Assembly (NCBI GenBank): GCA_949592205.1 | Contig: CATIUR010000001.1 | Span: 46,393,001-46,457,000, forward strand | Source of the DNA: Helichrysum umbraculigerum | Lineage: Eukaryota; Streptophyta; Magnoliopsida; Asterales; Asteraceae | Reading direction: 5' to 3' | DNA length: 64,000 bases | Shown here: positions 35,232-46,517 of the stretch, in pieces | How positions within the stretch are numbered: the stretch's first letter is position 1 | How the letters are laid out: every line of letters begins with the position of its first letter | Program-made: the position numbers and the translations under genes | The notes under the pieces: generated by a model | What the model saw: the letters and a program-made list of their open reading frames with translations, nothing else | Told to the model about the DNA's origin: nothing | Databases searched by the model: none

Positions 35232-37533
35232 AGTATCCCACACTTAGACGTTGCTTGTCCTCAAGTAACACATCCATACCTCGTGAAAAAGATATTTTAA
35301 AATCTGGTTTTGGGGTGAGTCAGAACATTTTCAAAAGTCATCATTTTCTCATATTCATATATTTGCTCTAAAAACATCAGGAAAAAATAGGATAATTATT
35401 TCAGAAACAAGTAATGACTCTGTTTAAGCATACTTCCAAATCTCGTGATCTAGGAGTATACATGACTAGGCGATCTCACTAAGGTGGTCACTCAATTCAC
35501 TCAAGAGTGTTTTGGGTTTCCTAATATTCTAAACAAAGAAATCGCTCAATTAGCCAGTCATGCAGTACTCATCGTCATAAGCTTGATCGAGAATCGGATC
35601 TCCACCACTTAGGTGAGAACGATGCTAATTATCCCAAGACATTCAGGGGTTGTAATGTTTGTGAGGGTTAAGGGGTATGGATAGTGGAAATTTTTGGGTG
35701 TAAGGGTGTTGCTTATCTCAGGACTCCTAAGGTCACGAAAAACTTAATTTAGAAACGGATGAAAGTGAAGTAGCTTTTGTCTTCTATCGGATCTTCTTCT
35801 TTTAGGGTGATACTTCGAAGCACTAAGCTTTATTTTATTTTTTTTTTGGAGCTTTTTCTTTTTTTCTTTTTCTATTTCTTTTTTCTATTTTCTATTTTCT
35901 TTTTCTTTCAGAACTTCTTTGCCAGAGAATTTCCAAGGATTATTAAATGCAGGAATCCTTCTTCTCATCTTTCTTTTTCGAGTCTTTTCTTGGTGTCAAT
36001 TTTTCGCACCAAGGATATTTCTTTTTCGGAGAACACGAGAGAGTAAGACAATTTGAAGGGATGTTTCTAAAAAGCGTTTTTCATAACCTCAGAAATTCTA
36101 GGATAAGTTTTTGGAAGTTTGGGAAAGTGGGGGTTTAAACATGTGGGTTTATGAAATGAAAAGGTTTAGGCTCAACAGGGTTTACTAAGCGGATCATCGA
36201 TACTAAGAATGAGCATCGGAAAGGGTTTTGGGCTTGAAAGAGAAGGCTAAAAGGTGGGTTAAATCCTAAGGAATGTCAAGGTCATCTAATTGCATCTATA
36301 CCGCGTACGGTACTCACCAATGTGGTCTCGAAGCGTATGTCAAGAGCAAGTTCTAATTCAGATATACATGCATCGGCACACACAAGAAATGAACAATGTA
36401 GCATTAAAGATGAATGCTTTTAAGGCTCAAGTCCTCACTGCAATTGGGTTGTATGTGCCTAGTCATGTTCTTATTAGATTATCATTTCTTGCTTAAGCAA
36501 TTATTAACTTATTTTCCTTAGATTTTAAAACAACTTATTCATATTTTGAAAATGACTTCTCTTAAAAACATCAAAACTCAAAAATTCAGAGTTAATCGGA
36601 TGATTAAACTCGTTTTTCTTTTGAAAAAGGGTTTTGAAAATCGAAAAATTTTGAAAAATTTAGAGGAACATTTTCTGTGTTAACTATTTTGAACTAAAAT
36701 CATTAAAACAAACTAAGGTATTCTATACCTGCTATCCCACACTTAGAGGAACATTGTCCCTAATGTTCTCTTGAGTTGGGATTGTAAAATCCCACACTTA
36801 GAGTTTGAACATGTAAGAAAATGTTTCTCAAGTGTTTTGTTTCGGGGTGGAATCCCACACTTAGTGATAAGTTTAGGATAGAGTATAGACTACTTTTTAT
36901 TATCACACTAACAAAACAAATAAACATGAATAAAGATAAAACAGGTAAAAGAGGAAAGGATCAGATACTCCCCAGATAGTAAGTTGCACAGGAGCTGAGT
37001 TTCTGAATTTGCAGAAGGAGATGTGGCCAAGATCTTCTTCTGAGTTCTTCATGAAGATCGGCTCGGCTTCAAGCGACTTTCTTATTTCCATCTCAACATC
37101 TCAATTTTATCCTCATGAAGAGATCTCTTAAGTGTGAACACGTTGGATGTACCCATTTTACAAACTCGGTTTTGTTTTTGCAAATGAAAGGAAATCACTA
37201 TCTCAGATTTTGAAAGATGTTTTCTAACACAAACCAGTTTATACATCATGTGTTTTTAAACGAGTTTGAGTATAATGCATAAAAGTAGTATGCAAGTACC
37301 TCAAATGCTCGAAACTCAAGATGATTTTCCTATTCATCCAAGAACAGTGGTTTATTTGCAAAACGAGTTGTATTTAAAAGATGTTTTGGTTAAAAGTTGG
37401 GTTCATCCAAGTGTGAAGGATAGTCGGAGATCTACTTCATTTCTCAGGTTCTCTTTCTTTCTTTTATTCCATGGGTTGCCTCCGAAGAAGCGCTGCTTTT
37501 AGAGTCGAGAGCCTGACTTTGCCTTCCTTCAGT
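35232..37533 (-). other. Element B 3' non-coding region
   Basis: Matches A and C over long stretches. CTAAGTGTGGGAT motifs (minus strand) near 35236, 36732, 36789 and 36851; the first adjoins the LTR and is the likely polypurine tract. A T/C-rich stretch lies at 35830-35910. The Athila 3' motif at 37471-37518 (stem AGTC/GACT, AGCGCTTCTTCGGAGGCA) directly follows the ORF stop. Confidence 0.75.
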
Positions 37534-40500
37534 CTAGTTGGTGCTGGAACCTCCAGTGTCGGAAGTGCTCAGAAGTGGAACCCTGGGATTGCGTGGATAG
37601 ATCCTCAGAAAGTGGCGAGAAATGATTTCAACGATGTTTGGAATCTCTTCTGAAAAGATAGGGAAACTTTCAAGATGTTGCTGAGTAACCCTTTTCATGT
37701 GCAGAAGGTCCCAAGTGATATCCCTGATTGCTCTGGATATAGGTCCGCGGGAATCAACTATAGAGAAACCATCAGATTCAATCATTTCTCTCGGAGGGTT
37801 CTGTCGTCTGAATGAGTCCATGAATCCGAGAAATTGGAGGTGTAAAGTGCTTTGATCTGCTATGCCAGAGCTTCCTCTTATTTCTCGAATTGAATCATGA
37901 ATATCCTGGATGAGCCTGTTTTGATAGTTGGTGAACGTGAGATTTGAGTCTTTGAAGGTGTTGCACACTATATCGTACACCTCACGTAAACCATAGTGAA
38001 ATATCTGTCGATGCTCGTCCGGGTTATCCTCAGCAAAGATTTCTTGGATCCGATCAGTGAGGAAGTTCGCGATGTTAACCATCGAACCTTCTGGTATAGA
38101 GGAAGGGATGTCACGTGACCTTTCGGTAAAACTCACATACTCGAGATCTTCAGCCATCTTGTGAGCATGGAACTTAATAGTGCAGTCGATGTAGAACATG
38201 TGAGGAGAAGTCTCGTCCATGTGGTCGTTCCTTGCCATAGAATTAAGTATGCCCCGAAGATTATTCATCAGTCTAATGTCAGCATCTGCATCAGGGTTTC
38301 CAGTAGCACGGTACATCTCCTCGTGGAATGAGTGTAAGAACTCACTTTGCTCTCGAGAATATGGAAATGCGGATCTGATCAGAGTGTCATAGATCTTCCT
38401 GTAGATGCGCTTCTGTTCTTCAAAGAACTCCAGCTCTTCAGATGTTGGTCTAGCGTTTTGTTGCAGGAGCTGAGCAGCGAGATCTTCGGCGAAGGCATTG
38501 AGACGATTGTGGAAGAATCTGTAATCTTGGGAATTCTCGGCTTGGTTGACTTCAGACTCGGCTATAATTTCCTCGATCAGGGCCTGCTGTCGTGGAGTGT
38601 ATTCATTGGTAGAGTTGAGGATAATGCTGGTCATAGTGGGTATGTCATCTTCAAAGTCTTCGATAGCACTTATCATCTCCTCATGGTTGGTGATAATCGG
38701 AATTTCAGGGGAAGGTGGATTAGCTGGATGCGTAGGAGGATGGATACACCGGATATCTATTGGAATATCAGCGTAGATGACATCATCCCTGTCACTTTCT
38801 ATCAGTGGAGAATCCCTAGCCTGGGAATCAGGGAACTCAACATGATCAGATGGTGGCTGGGTGTCATCGGAGATTTGAGATATCGGTTGTGAAGAGTGCA
38901 TCTCTATATCTCTCTCCTCCTGAGAATCAATACCTCGGCTGGATTCAGAGGTGCTTCCAAATTCGAACAGGGTTCGTGGCGCAGATGAATCGAAGGTTTG
39001 AATCCTTCGGGAATGCTCTCTTGAATGCAACTCCGGTAACCGGGAAGCTTTGTAAGCTGAGATCTTCATCAGGAGTTTGTCTCTAAGCTCTGGGTGTTGT
39101 TTTGCTAACGCAATGGTTTTCTCGATGTTTAACAGAGCGTCGAGTCGAGGCGAGATAAGAGGCTTAGAGGGGTCCATGACAGAGGCTATAAGCCTTTCCA
39201 TGGTTATGCCGAATCCTGCATCATATGGTTCATCTGTAGGTGGATCATCATCTGATTCATTATCTGACAGGGGAATAGCGTTTTCGATCTGCATGATTTC
39301 TTCTGTAGGATAGTGAGAATCAGGTAAGCAGTGATGCGGTGGGGTGGATTGGTATAAGTCCTCCTCTGGGTCTTCCTCCATTTCTTCTTCTTCGGATTCC
39401 TCCATTTCTTCTTGTTCAGGTTCAGTTTCTTCTTCCTCCATTTCTTCCGGTTCTGACTCATCTGGCTCGGAATCTTCACTCTCCACTTCTGACTCTGACT
39501 CTTCTGTTGATGAGATAAGGCAAGTGTGCTCATCTGGTATGTAGGTGTCTGATGGTTCCGAATCAGAAGTGTCGTCGTCTGAAGTGATCATGCCCATAGA
39601 GATGGTGTATATCTCTGCTTTCTCTGCGAGAAGCTCATCAGCCTGATTGATTCTGAATGCAACAGTTTGTCCATGTGCTCTGAGGCTGATAGTCTGCGAG
39701 TAAACATCAATAATAGCGCGAGCAGTATTCATAAAAGGCCTTCCTAGGATAATGGGTATATTAATGTCTTCCTGAATATCCATCACTACGAAGTCAGTCG
39801 GGAAATAGAACCTATCTACCTTTACCATGACGTTCTCAGCTATGCCTCTAGGATATCGGATTGTTTGATCGGCAAGCTGGACGCTCATTCCAGTGGGTTG
39901 CAGTGGTCCTAATTCAAGTCTGGAGTAGAGTGAGTAGGGGATGAGGTTGATGCTCGCTCCGAGATCGGCCAAGGAACGGATCATGCCAGAGTGATAGATA
40001 GAGCAGGGCAAGGTGAATCGGCCCGTATCTCCTAGTTTTTCCGGAAGGGAATTCTGAATGACGGCGGAGCATTCAGCGTTGAGAGAGATTTTAGGTACTT
40101 CGGGTACCTTTTCCTTAGTAACCAGCATGTGTCGAATATACTTGGAGCCGGAAGGGATTCTAGACACGGTGTCTAAGAATTTTCCGTCGAGTTTGAAAGA
40201 TTTAGCGTTATATCTTTTTCCGATACGATGTGGGAAGGGGACTCGAACTTCCTGAATAGGAGTAGGTACGGGTTTGGTCTCAACTGTCGTTGGGACAGGA
40301 GTAGGGTTCTTCATCGGAGAAGATATTTCAGAAAGGCTTGGTGCCTTCTAGTTATCCGTAGAGTTCAGAGTCTTGGCCTCCTCAACGTGGGGGTTGTGAA
40401 CAGTATTGCTCGGTAGCGATCCTTGGGGTCGAGTGTCAAGACGGTGGGCTAATTGACCAATTTGATTCTCGAGGCTCTTGAGAACTGAGAGTTGATTTCG

Positions 40501-41685
40501 AAGGAATAGGTCGGATTGATCTTGTCTAGCCGTCGTCTTCTGATTGAAAGCGCTCTGCCCCTGGATAAACTTGTTCAGGTTGTCATCAGTGCTTGTGACT
40601 GGGATGATTGTCTTCACCGGTTCAGTAGGCTGGGTATCCTCAGTGGCGGTTAATGGAAGTGGTTGATTATATGGAAGTTGTGGTTGTTGTGGGTACATCG
40701 GATATCGAGGCTGAAACCTGGGTGATTGATTGTTCCGTGGAGGAAACTGGGTTCCTCGTGCTCTTGGCGGAGAAGTTCTAGCGAAGCCAGGTGGATTTTG
40801 TTGTCTGGTTGGGAATTGAGCATAGTAGACAGTTCCGTCGGTAGGATCTTCATACTCCACAGCGTATTCCTCGGTAGGATGATGGGCACAGTTCTGGCAA
40901 GCCTGAACTTGGTGAACCTGCTGTGGTTGCTTCTTCAGTTCTCCAATCTGCTTCGTTAGAGTTTCGATCTGCTAGCTCAGAGATTTGATTGCTTCAGCTT
41001 GCGCAGTGCTTGCAATAGGCAGGGATGAGGATTGCTCATCGGACTTCCAGTCGTGGTGATGCATCGTCATATCTTCGATTAAGGCCCATGCTTCATCGTT
41101 GGTTAACTTCATGAGGTTGCCTTGAGCAGCTGCGTCAAGCGTGATGCGATGGATAGGATTGAGACCATTATAGAAAGTATAGAGTTTATCGGTTTTGGTC
41201 ATCTGGTAATTGGGACATCTCCTCACCAAACTCTTGAATCGCTCCCATGCTGAGTAGATTGACTCCTCGTGAGCTTGTGAAAAGTTCGCGATGTCATTCT
41301 TGGCTTTAGTTTGTTTGGACGGAGGGAAATATTTCGTAAGGAATTTGTTTCCCATGTCCTCCCATGAGGTGATTGATCCGGTGTCAAGCCCCTCAAACCA
41401 TCTCAAAGCATGTAAAGCGAGAGAAAAGGGGAACAGGTGTAGGCGAACTATGTCCTGATCAACCCCATTCTGCTTATACGAGTTGGAGATTTGAATGAAT
41501 TTGTTAATGTGGGCGTTGGGATCTTCACGGGGTAGTCCATGGAATTGGCAGTTGTCCTTGATGAGTTGGACGATGTGGTATTTGAGTTCGAAAGATGGTC
41601 CGTCGATCACTGGATAGCTAATCGGTCTTCCTCGTCCTTCAATGGATGGTTTGGTACTGTCGGCGAGAGTAACACGAGCAGCCAT
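37534..41685 (-). pseudogene. Element B gag-protease fused to a novel repeated domain (two in-frame TAGs)
   Basis: One 1384-codon frame from ATG at 41685, broken by TAG at 40972-40974 and at 40348-40350. Gag (first ~237 codons) has the Retrotrans_gag core, including RWFEGLDTGSITSWEDM and KFLTKYFPP. Next come a CQNCAHHP half-knuckle and a Gln/Pro-rich tail. In the 926-residue segment after the second stop: Athila-type retropepsin with DLGASINLIPYS (Asp117) and IILGRPFMNTARA, then an acidic linker (~250-365), then a mostly helical region (~570-905) with three repeats starting YTPRQQ (572), FPYSREQ (650) and FTNYQ (794). RT, RNase H and integrase are absent, and the frame ends right before the conserved 3' motif. 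The repeats resemble element C's 489-aa ORF. Confidence 0.88.
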
Positions 41686-42348
41686 TGGTGGAAAACGGGA
41701 ACGTCTTTCTTTGCGGATGGTACGGATAATCGACTCAGGATCGGGTACGAAAATGAGTGGGTCAGATCCGGCTGATCGGGTCGAATATCGTTGTTGATTG
41801 TGGGAAAGAATTTTCGGTGGTTACGAGAGAGAAATCTAATCTACGGGTATCATGATGTGACTCAAATAGTCATGTTTTTAAGGGCAATATTCCGCACTTT
41901 TTGGACGTAACTTTAGTGAAAAGATTCCAAAATGATCATTATTTACTAAATTTCACTAAAGTGGTCTAAATATAGGCGTTGCTGCAAAAATCACCTAAAA
42001 CGTCCAAATAACAAACAAATTAGGACGAATAAACGTGTACAAAATCACCCGGCCTCATTTACCTTATATAGATCACATTCTAACTTCATCATATGATAAA
42101 ACAGGTAAAATCGAGACGGGAAAATCAAGAATCATGCAAATCGGATAAAGAACGGAGAAGACTGAGCAGTATCAGACCCTATAAAGTCATTTCGGCTATG
42201 CTTGATCTATACACATCCAATTTCAGTGAAGTTGGCATCATTAGAAGCGTAACGGAATTACGAAACCACGGGCGAAAGAATCGGGTCAAACGGACGCATA
42301 ACGAAGGAGATACGCGCGTTTTAAGCAACGAACGAAATCAGACGAACA

Positions 42349-42440
42349 CCGTATACGGCCCTGGGAACCGTATACGGCCCCACAGAGACCGTATATGGCC
42401 TACCTAACACCGTATACGGCCCTACCAAGGCCGTATATGG
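42349..42440 (+). promoter_or_regulatory. CCGTATACGG palindrome array, element C 5' LTR
   Basis: Five copies starting at 42349, 42368, 42389, 42410 and 42431 (steps 19, 21, 21, 21). Two are CCGTATATGG. The array ends 80 bp before the TATA box. The 3' LTR array is at 52282-52373, where the third copy is the perfect palindrome. Confidence 0.78.
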
Positions 42441-42519
42441 CCCCCTGTACCCTGTATCGTGCATCGTTTGCTTGTACGTGCTGTTTCGCGAGTTGTACGG
42501 CTGATTTTTGAGCTTTGCC

Positions 42520-42528
42520 TATAAATAG
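42520..42528 (+). promoter_or_regulatory. TATA box of element C LTR
   Basis: TATAAATAG in the context TTTGCCTATAAATAGGGG, followed by a CA/CT-rich leader. The same TTGCCTATAAATAG occurs (reversed) in A's LTR. Confidence 0.8.
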
Positions 42529-44215
42529 GGGATCACTCCTCCTCATTTTACACACCTCAACACATTCACACATTTCTCATTCTCTCACTTTTCTCATTTC
42601 TCTCTTTTCTTTCACTTTCTCTCTCTAGCACTACTCTTAGGAGTTAGAGGAGAAAGGTTAGGGTTGAGCTTACGGTTCGAGTCTAGAGGAAGTTTTAGCT
42701 TGGTAATCTTGTTGTAACGAGTTTTTCAAGTTCAGACTATTTGTAATCCTCAGTATTACGCTGCTGTATTCCCGGTGATATCTAAACTTTACTTACTGTT
42801 ATAATGCTTGTGCTTTATGTTATTTCAATTTGTATTCTGCATATTGCTATGTTTATAGAGTAGTTTAATATTGTGATTGTTGATGTGTAGATATTAGGAG
42901 TAGAGATGATGTTAAATTAATGTTTCATATATACGATTGGAAATTGTTATGCTGTGTATCTGGTTAAGCTTATCCTGAATATAGATCTAGTCTCTCATCA
43001 CCCTTTCCAGACTTTCACGTGACTGTTGCCCTAGGATAGGATCTGATCAACCCTAATACTATGAATATACAGTTATCTCCAGTTACAGTATGAAACTATG
43101 AACTTTCCTTTAAAAGGCACGGTACTTCGTATAGCGTTGGAAACACCTCGTGTGGAGTACAAATACGTAGAAGCTAAGGAAATGCCATGGATTGTTTCAT
43201 CGTGAATTACCTAGAAGTGATCCTTCTAGAACTGTGGTCTAGGAATCAAAGCTGTGGAAATGCTTGTTGCACTGTACACCGTTAGTACACCTAAGATCTG
43301 GAACACTGTGGAAATGCTTAAATGCCCAGTACACCGTCAGTACATCTAGGGCTTGGAACACTGTGGAAATGCCTAATTGCCCTGTACACCGTGATTGTTC
43401 CTAGGGATGAACGCCTGACTGTAAAGGAGGGTCTATATTTATGATGGTTAAGTATGTGCTTCAATAGAAACAATACAGGGTAGTGTCAATCATATACCTA
43501 GACATGCAAAACCCTAATCACACCAATAGTTTAACATACACAGGATACAATCAGTATTTGCTATAATGAAAGTAAATAGACGATTAGGTGTTAAGAAAGG
43601 TCAGTAAATACAATTGCGGTCTGTTGCCTTATGCCTGATCCCTAGAACATTTAGGGTGACTTTGTCTTAGTTAAGCAAAGGCTCAGGAGGGTTTGAAAAC
43701 AGCCTGATCTGATCAGAATCATGATAACCTAGGATTCCAGTGACATATGTTTCTAGGGTTTCACCTGAACGTAGGGTCCTAGTGTTTACACCGAAAGTAT
43801 GTCTACTCTTTATTCGGTGAATCTCCAATCAATTTTATAATGAACATCATCCCGAAACCCTAGTATCCAAGTTTCAGCAATCACATCTCTACCTGTCTGC
43901 TTAAACCCTAATTTCATTTCTCGTTATTTACTTTTCTGCATTTAGGATAATTAGAAAACCAAATCAATCCAAAATCTATCTACCTACCCCCATCCTAATT
44001 GCGACCATAATCTTTGGTGACCCGCTTTATTTCAATTCGCTCCGATTTAAGAACGACCTCGAGTTATACTTACTGCTTGCTCCCAAGGTAGGTAGTACTT
44101 ATAGTTTGAGCCCCAGCTCATATAAATTTAAAACTCACTGTCCGCCGCTTCTGTTGCTGTTGGAACAACGACCGGAGTCAAATCCGACCGACCGATAGGG
44201 GTGACGACAAGTTTT

Positions 44216-44233
44216 TGGCGCCACTGCCGGGGA
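44216..44233 (+). promoter_or_regulatory. Primer binding site of element C (tRNA-Asp-like)
   Basis: TGGCGCCACTGCCGGGGA, one base from those of A and B, six bases after the LTR. Confidence 0.88.
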
Positions 44234-44364
44234 TCGTAGAGCGTTACGATTTAAAGCCGCCTTAGATATTCTAGCTTTTAGGAGATCCTTTCCAATTAGG
44301 TTTTCTCAAACTTAGTTGGTAGTTATTTGCTTTCCTTAGAATAATTTAGATAGTTTAATTAAAA

Positions 44365-45834
44365 ATGAAAAATACAAAAACATCTTTCTATGATTCATTT
44401 CCGTCTAGCCCCATTTCTCCACTCGCCCTCAAGACGTCCGAAGAAATGATGGCCATGGATGACGCTGAGTTCTTCGCCTGCTTAGAACAAGAGTTGGAAT
44501 CTGACGTCTACTCTTCATCTTTATCCTCTTCCGAAGTTATCTCCGCTAATTCAGACGATGAATCTAGAACCATAGGGCAATTCTTAGATCTTGACTTAGG
44601 AACCCATGATTCTCATCAGAAGATCTCAACTTCTGCATCTAGCATTCTAAGCTATCAGGTTATACCTGCTCCTGAGATTTCATATTCCTTAGAAAACTTC
44701 TTTCAATTCCCTACCTCATCGGGTTTTGTCGAGAGTAACTCTGAACATCTTCAACTCTTTCGTTTTCCACCCATTGAAGAACGTCTTCCACCATGGGACG
44801 AAGAAGTTTACGAATACCCTCCAAAATCACCTATCTTTTTGAACCTCGTACCCGAACCCGAGTACACCATCTATCGTGTTGTTGATAGGACTTTACCAAT
44901 CAAACCTGAAGAAAATATCCGCTACGTAGGTAACTCTTTTGATCCTGATAGGAGATTGGATGTTTTTCGGGAATTTGCCAGACAACTCAAAACGTTTGAC
45001 TTTCCTTTTTCAGTTGAACAAAGAGAAGTCGCTCGTAGGATAAAGAAACAGGTTGGTATTCTCCACCATCTTCCAAATCAAAAGGAGGAAGGTATCTTCA
45101 CACATTTTCGAGAGCAAGAACTAAAGCTTAAATCAGAAATAGACCTACTAATGGACCTATTCGCCTGCACCGATTATCAACCGGTTTCCCAAACCCTAAT
45201 TAATCGTCATGTTGCGGCTATGATTTATGAGCTTGAGTTCTGGATCAGCAAAGATCCCGCTATATCTCTCGTCATTTCTGATAAAATTCCATTTTTCGTT
45301 GACCCCGCTACTTATAAGATGGACAAGTTGCTAGAGATATTCCCTGGAGCCACTGACGATAACATGGAAGCTACTTTCTTTGCTGGAAGGAAGGATATTA
45401 ACGTCTCACTCACTTTGTTATTTGCTCAGTCAAAATTTCCTTTCACCGTTTCACAAACATCTTTAATCGAAGAAATCACGGAGTCAGTTCACACTACCAC
45501 CGGAGATCCCGATTCAAGAGAAGAATGGAAATTTCAACAAACCCTAGGAATGCTTCTTCATGACTTAAACCATATAGATGACGGATCACGAAACGGAATT
45601 TCAAACCCTAAGAAAGTTAGAAAGGAGTTTAACAAGTTTATTGACAATCTTCTAGATTTAGGCAAAAAGGAACGTATGTTTCTCACTGAACACGAACGAT
45701 TCTCGTTACATCCCGCAGACCTAGTTGATTCTGTCATTAAGATTCTCACTTGTGATTTTATTCCTCGCTACACTTTCCCCCAACCAAGAGCACCAAATTC
45801 ACTTAAACAATTGCTCTTGGGCAATATTCAATAA
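44365..45834 (+). CDS. Element C 489-aa ORF: novel repeated helical protein
   Basis: Complete frame MKNTKTSFYDSFPSSP to KQLLLGNIQ, starting 131 bases after the primer site in the gag position. The N-terminal ~165 residues are Ser- and acid-rich. From ~185 to the end it appears helical, with two repeats whose FPFSVEQ and FPFTVSQ cores are at residues 213 and 358 (period 145). In the second, FPFTVSQTSLIEEITESVH aligns without gaps to LTFTNYQNRLIQDIHDSIR of element B, and both lie exactly 31 residues after an EIF triplet. I know no family with this pattern. There is no zinc knuckle, protease motif or membrane span. The conserved 3' motif follows 12 bases after the stop. The intact frame suggests function; a structural or packaging role is only a guess. 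Confidence 0.8.
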   Translation: MKNTKTSFYDSFPSSPISPLALKTSEEMMAMDDAEFFACLEQELESDVYSSSLSSSEVISANSDDESRTIGQFLDLDLGTHDSHQKISTSASSILSYQVIPAPEISYSLENFFQFPTSSGFVESNSEHLQLFRFPPIEERLPPWDEEVYEYPPKSPIFLNLVPEPEYTIYRVVDRTLPIKPEENIRYVGNSFDPDRRLDVFREFARQLKTFDFPFSVEQREVARRIKKQVGILHHLPNQKEEGIFTHFREQELKLKSEIDLLMDLFACTDYQPVSQTLINRHVAAMIYELEFWISKDPAISLVISDKIPFFVDPATYKMDKLLEIFPGATDDNMEATFFAGRKDINVSLTLLFAQSKFPFTVSQTSLIEEITESVHTTTGDPDSREEWKFQQTLGMLLHDLNHIDDGSRNGISNPKKVRKEFNKFIDNLLDLGKKERMFLTEHERFSLHPADLVDSVIKILTCDFIPRYTFPQPRAPNSLKQLLLGNIQ

Positions 45835-45846
45835 ATTTGTCCAAAA

Positions 45847-45890
45847 GTCGAGCTACCGACTTTAACCAAGCGCTTTTTGGGAGGCAACCC
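45847..45890 (+). repeat. Athila-type 3' motif after the 489-aa ORF
   Basis: Stem GTCG, loop AGCTAC, stem CGAC, then AAGCGCTTTTTGGGAGG and CAACCC. Equivalent to the motifs in A, B and E. Confidence 0.75.
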
Positions 45891-46315
45891 AAACTTTAGT
45901 TAATTTAGTTTTATTTTAAGTATTTAGGATAAGTAATATTAGTAGTTTATTTTTAAATTTAAAAGCTTGCATTTAAAAATACAAGAAAAAGTTCTTTTAA
46001 AATTCAAATTCGCACAACACAGTAACGAATTTCAGACATTTTCAGAAAGTTCGAAAAAGTTTATTTTTAAATTTTGAAAAATTTATTTTGAATTTGTCTT
46101 GAATTTTAAAGAACACAAAAAGATTGTCTTGTTTTAAATAAAAACGTATACGATTTCGCATACGATTCATAATATCTTTTCAGACTGCGCGTAAAGATCC
46201 AGAAAATTACGAACATACTTTGTAAAATTGTTTTATTAAAAATTTTTAAACTTTGAAATTTTACTTGTATGTTTCGTATCTTTCGCAAATTTTAAATCGC
46301 GTGCGTTTGGAAGGA

Positions 46316-46322
46316 TATAAAA
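46316..46322 (+). promoter_or_regulatory. Candidate internal promoter of element C
   Basis: TATAAAA in the context GGATATAAAAGGGAC, followed by a CT- and CA-rich stretch (46345-46440) like plant 5' UTRs. It precedes a canonical donor (46517/46518) and lies ~1.25 kb before the ATHILA-like gene. Inference from sequence style only. Confidence 0.5.
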
Positions 46323-46517
46323 GGGACTTTTGGCCACACACATAAGACAAAACATTAAAAACTTCATCTTCTTCCTCCTCCCCACACCCAAACCGTCGGC
46401 CATCACCTCCATCACCACCAAACCTTCATTACTCAACCATTTTGCATGATTCCAAGCTCAAAATTCATCATTTTATGATCTTTCTTGCATCCACAACATC
46501 ATTACATCAAGTTTAAG

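Larger units (their letters stand above)
41853..44209 (+). repeat. 5' LTR of element C
   Basis: 2357 bp, ends TGATGTGACTC and GGTGACGACA. CCGTATACGG-type array 42349-42440, TATA box 42520-42528, one CTCTTAGGAGTTAGAG-type segment (42620-42653), degenerate ~60-bp repeats at about 43250-43400. The 104-aa frame at 42093-42407 is LTR sequence. Confidence 0.94.

Noticed and set aside
38347..38892. 181-aa plus-strand ORF
   Set aside because: Antisense shadow of the element B gag-protease frame, whose protein is homologous to element C's ORF.
45558..46436. Minus-strand ORFs of 60-66 aa
   Set aside because: Antisense to the 489-aa ORF or in AT-rich leader sequence.
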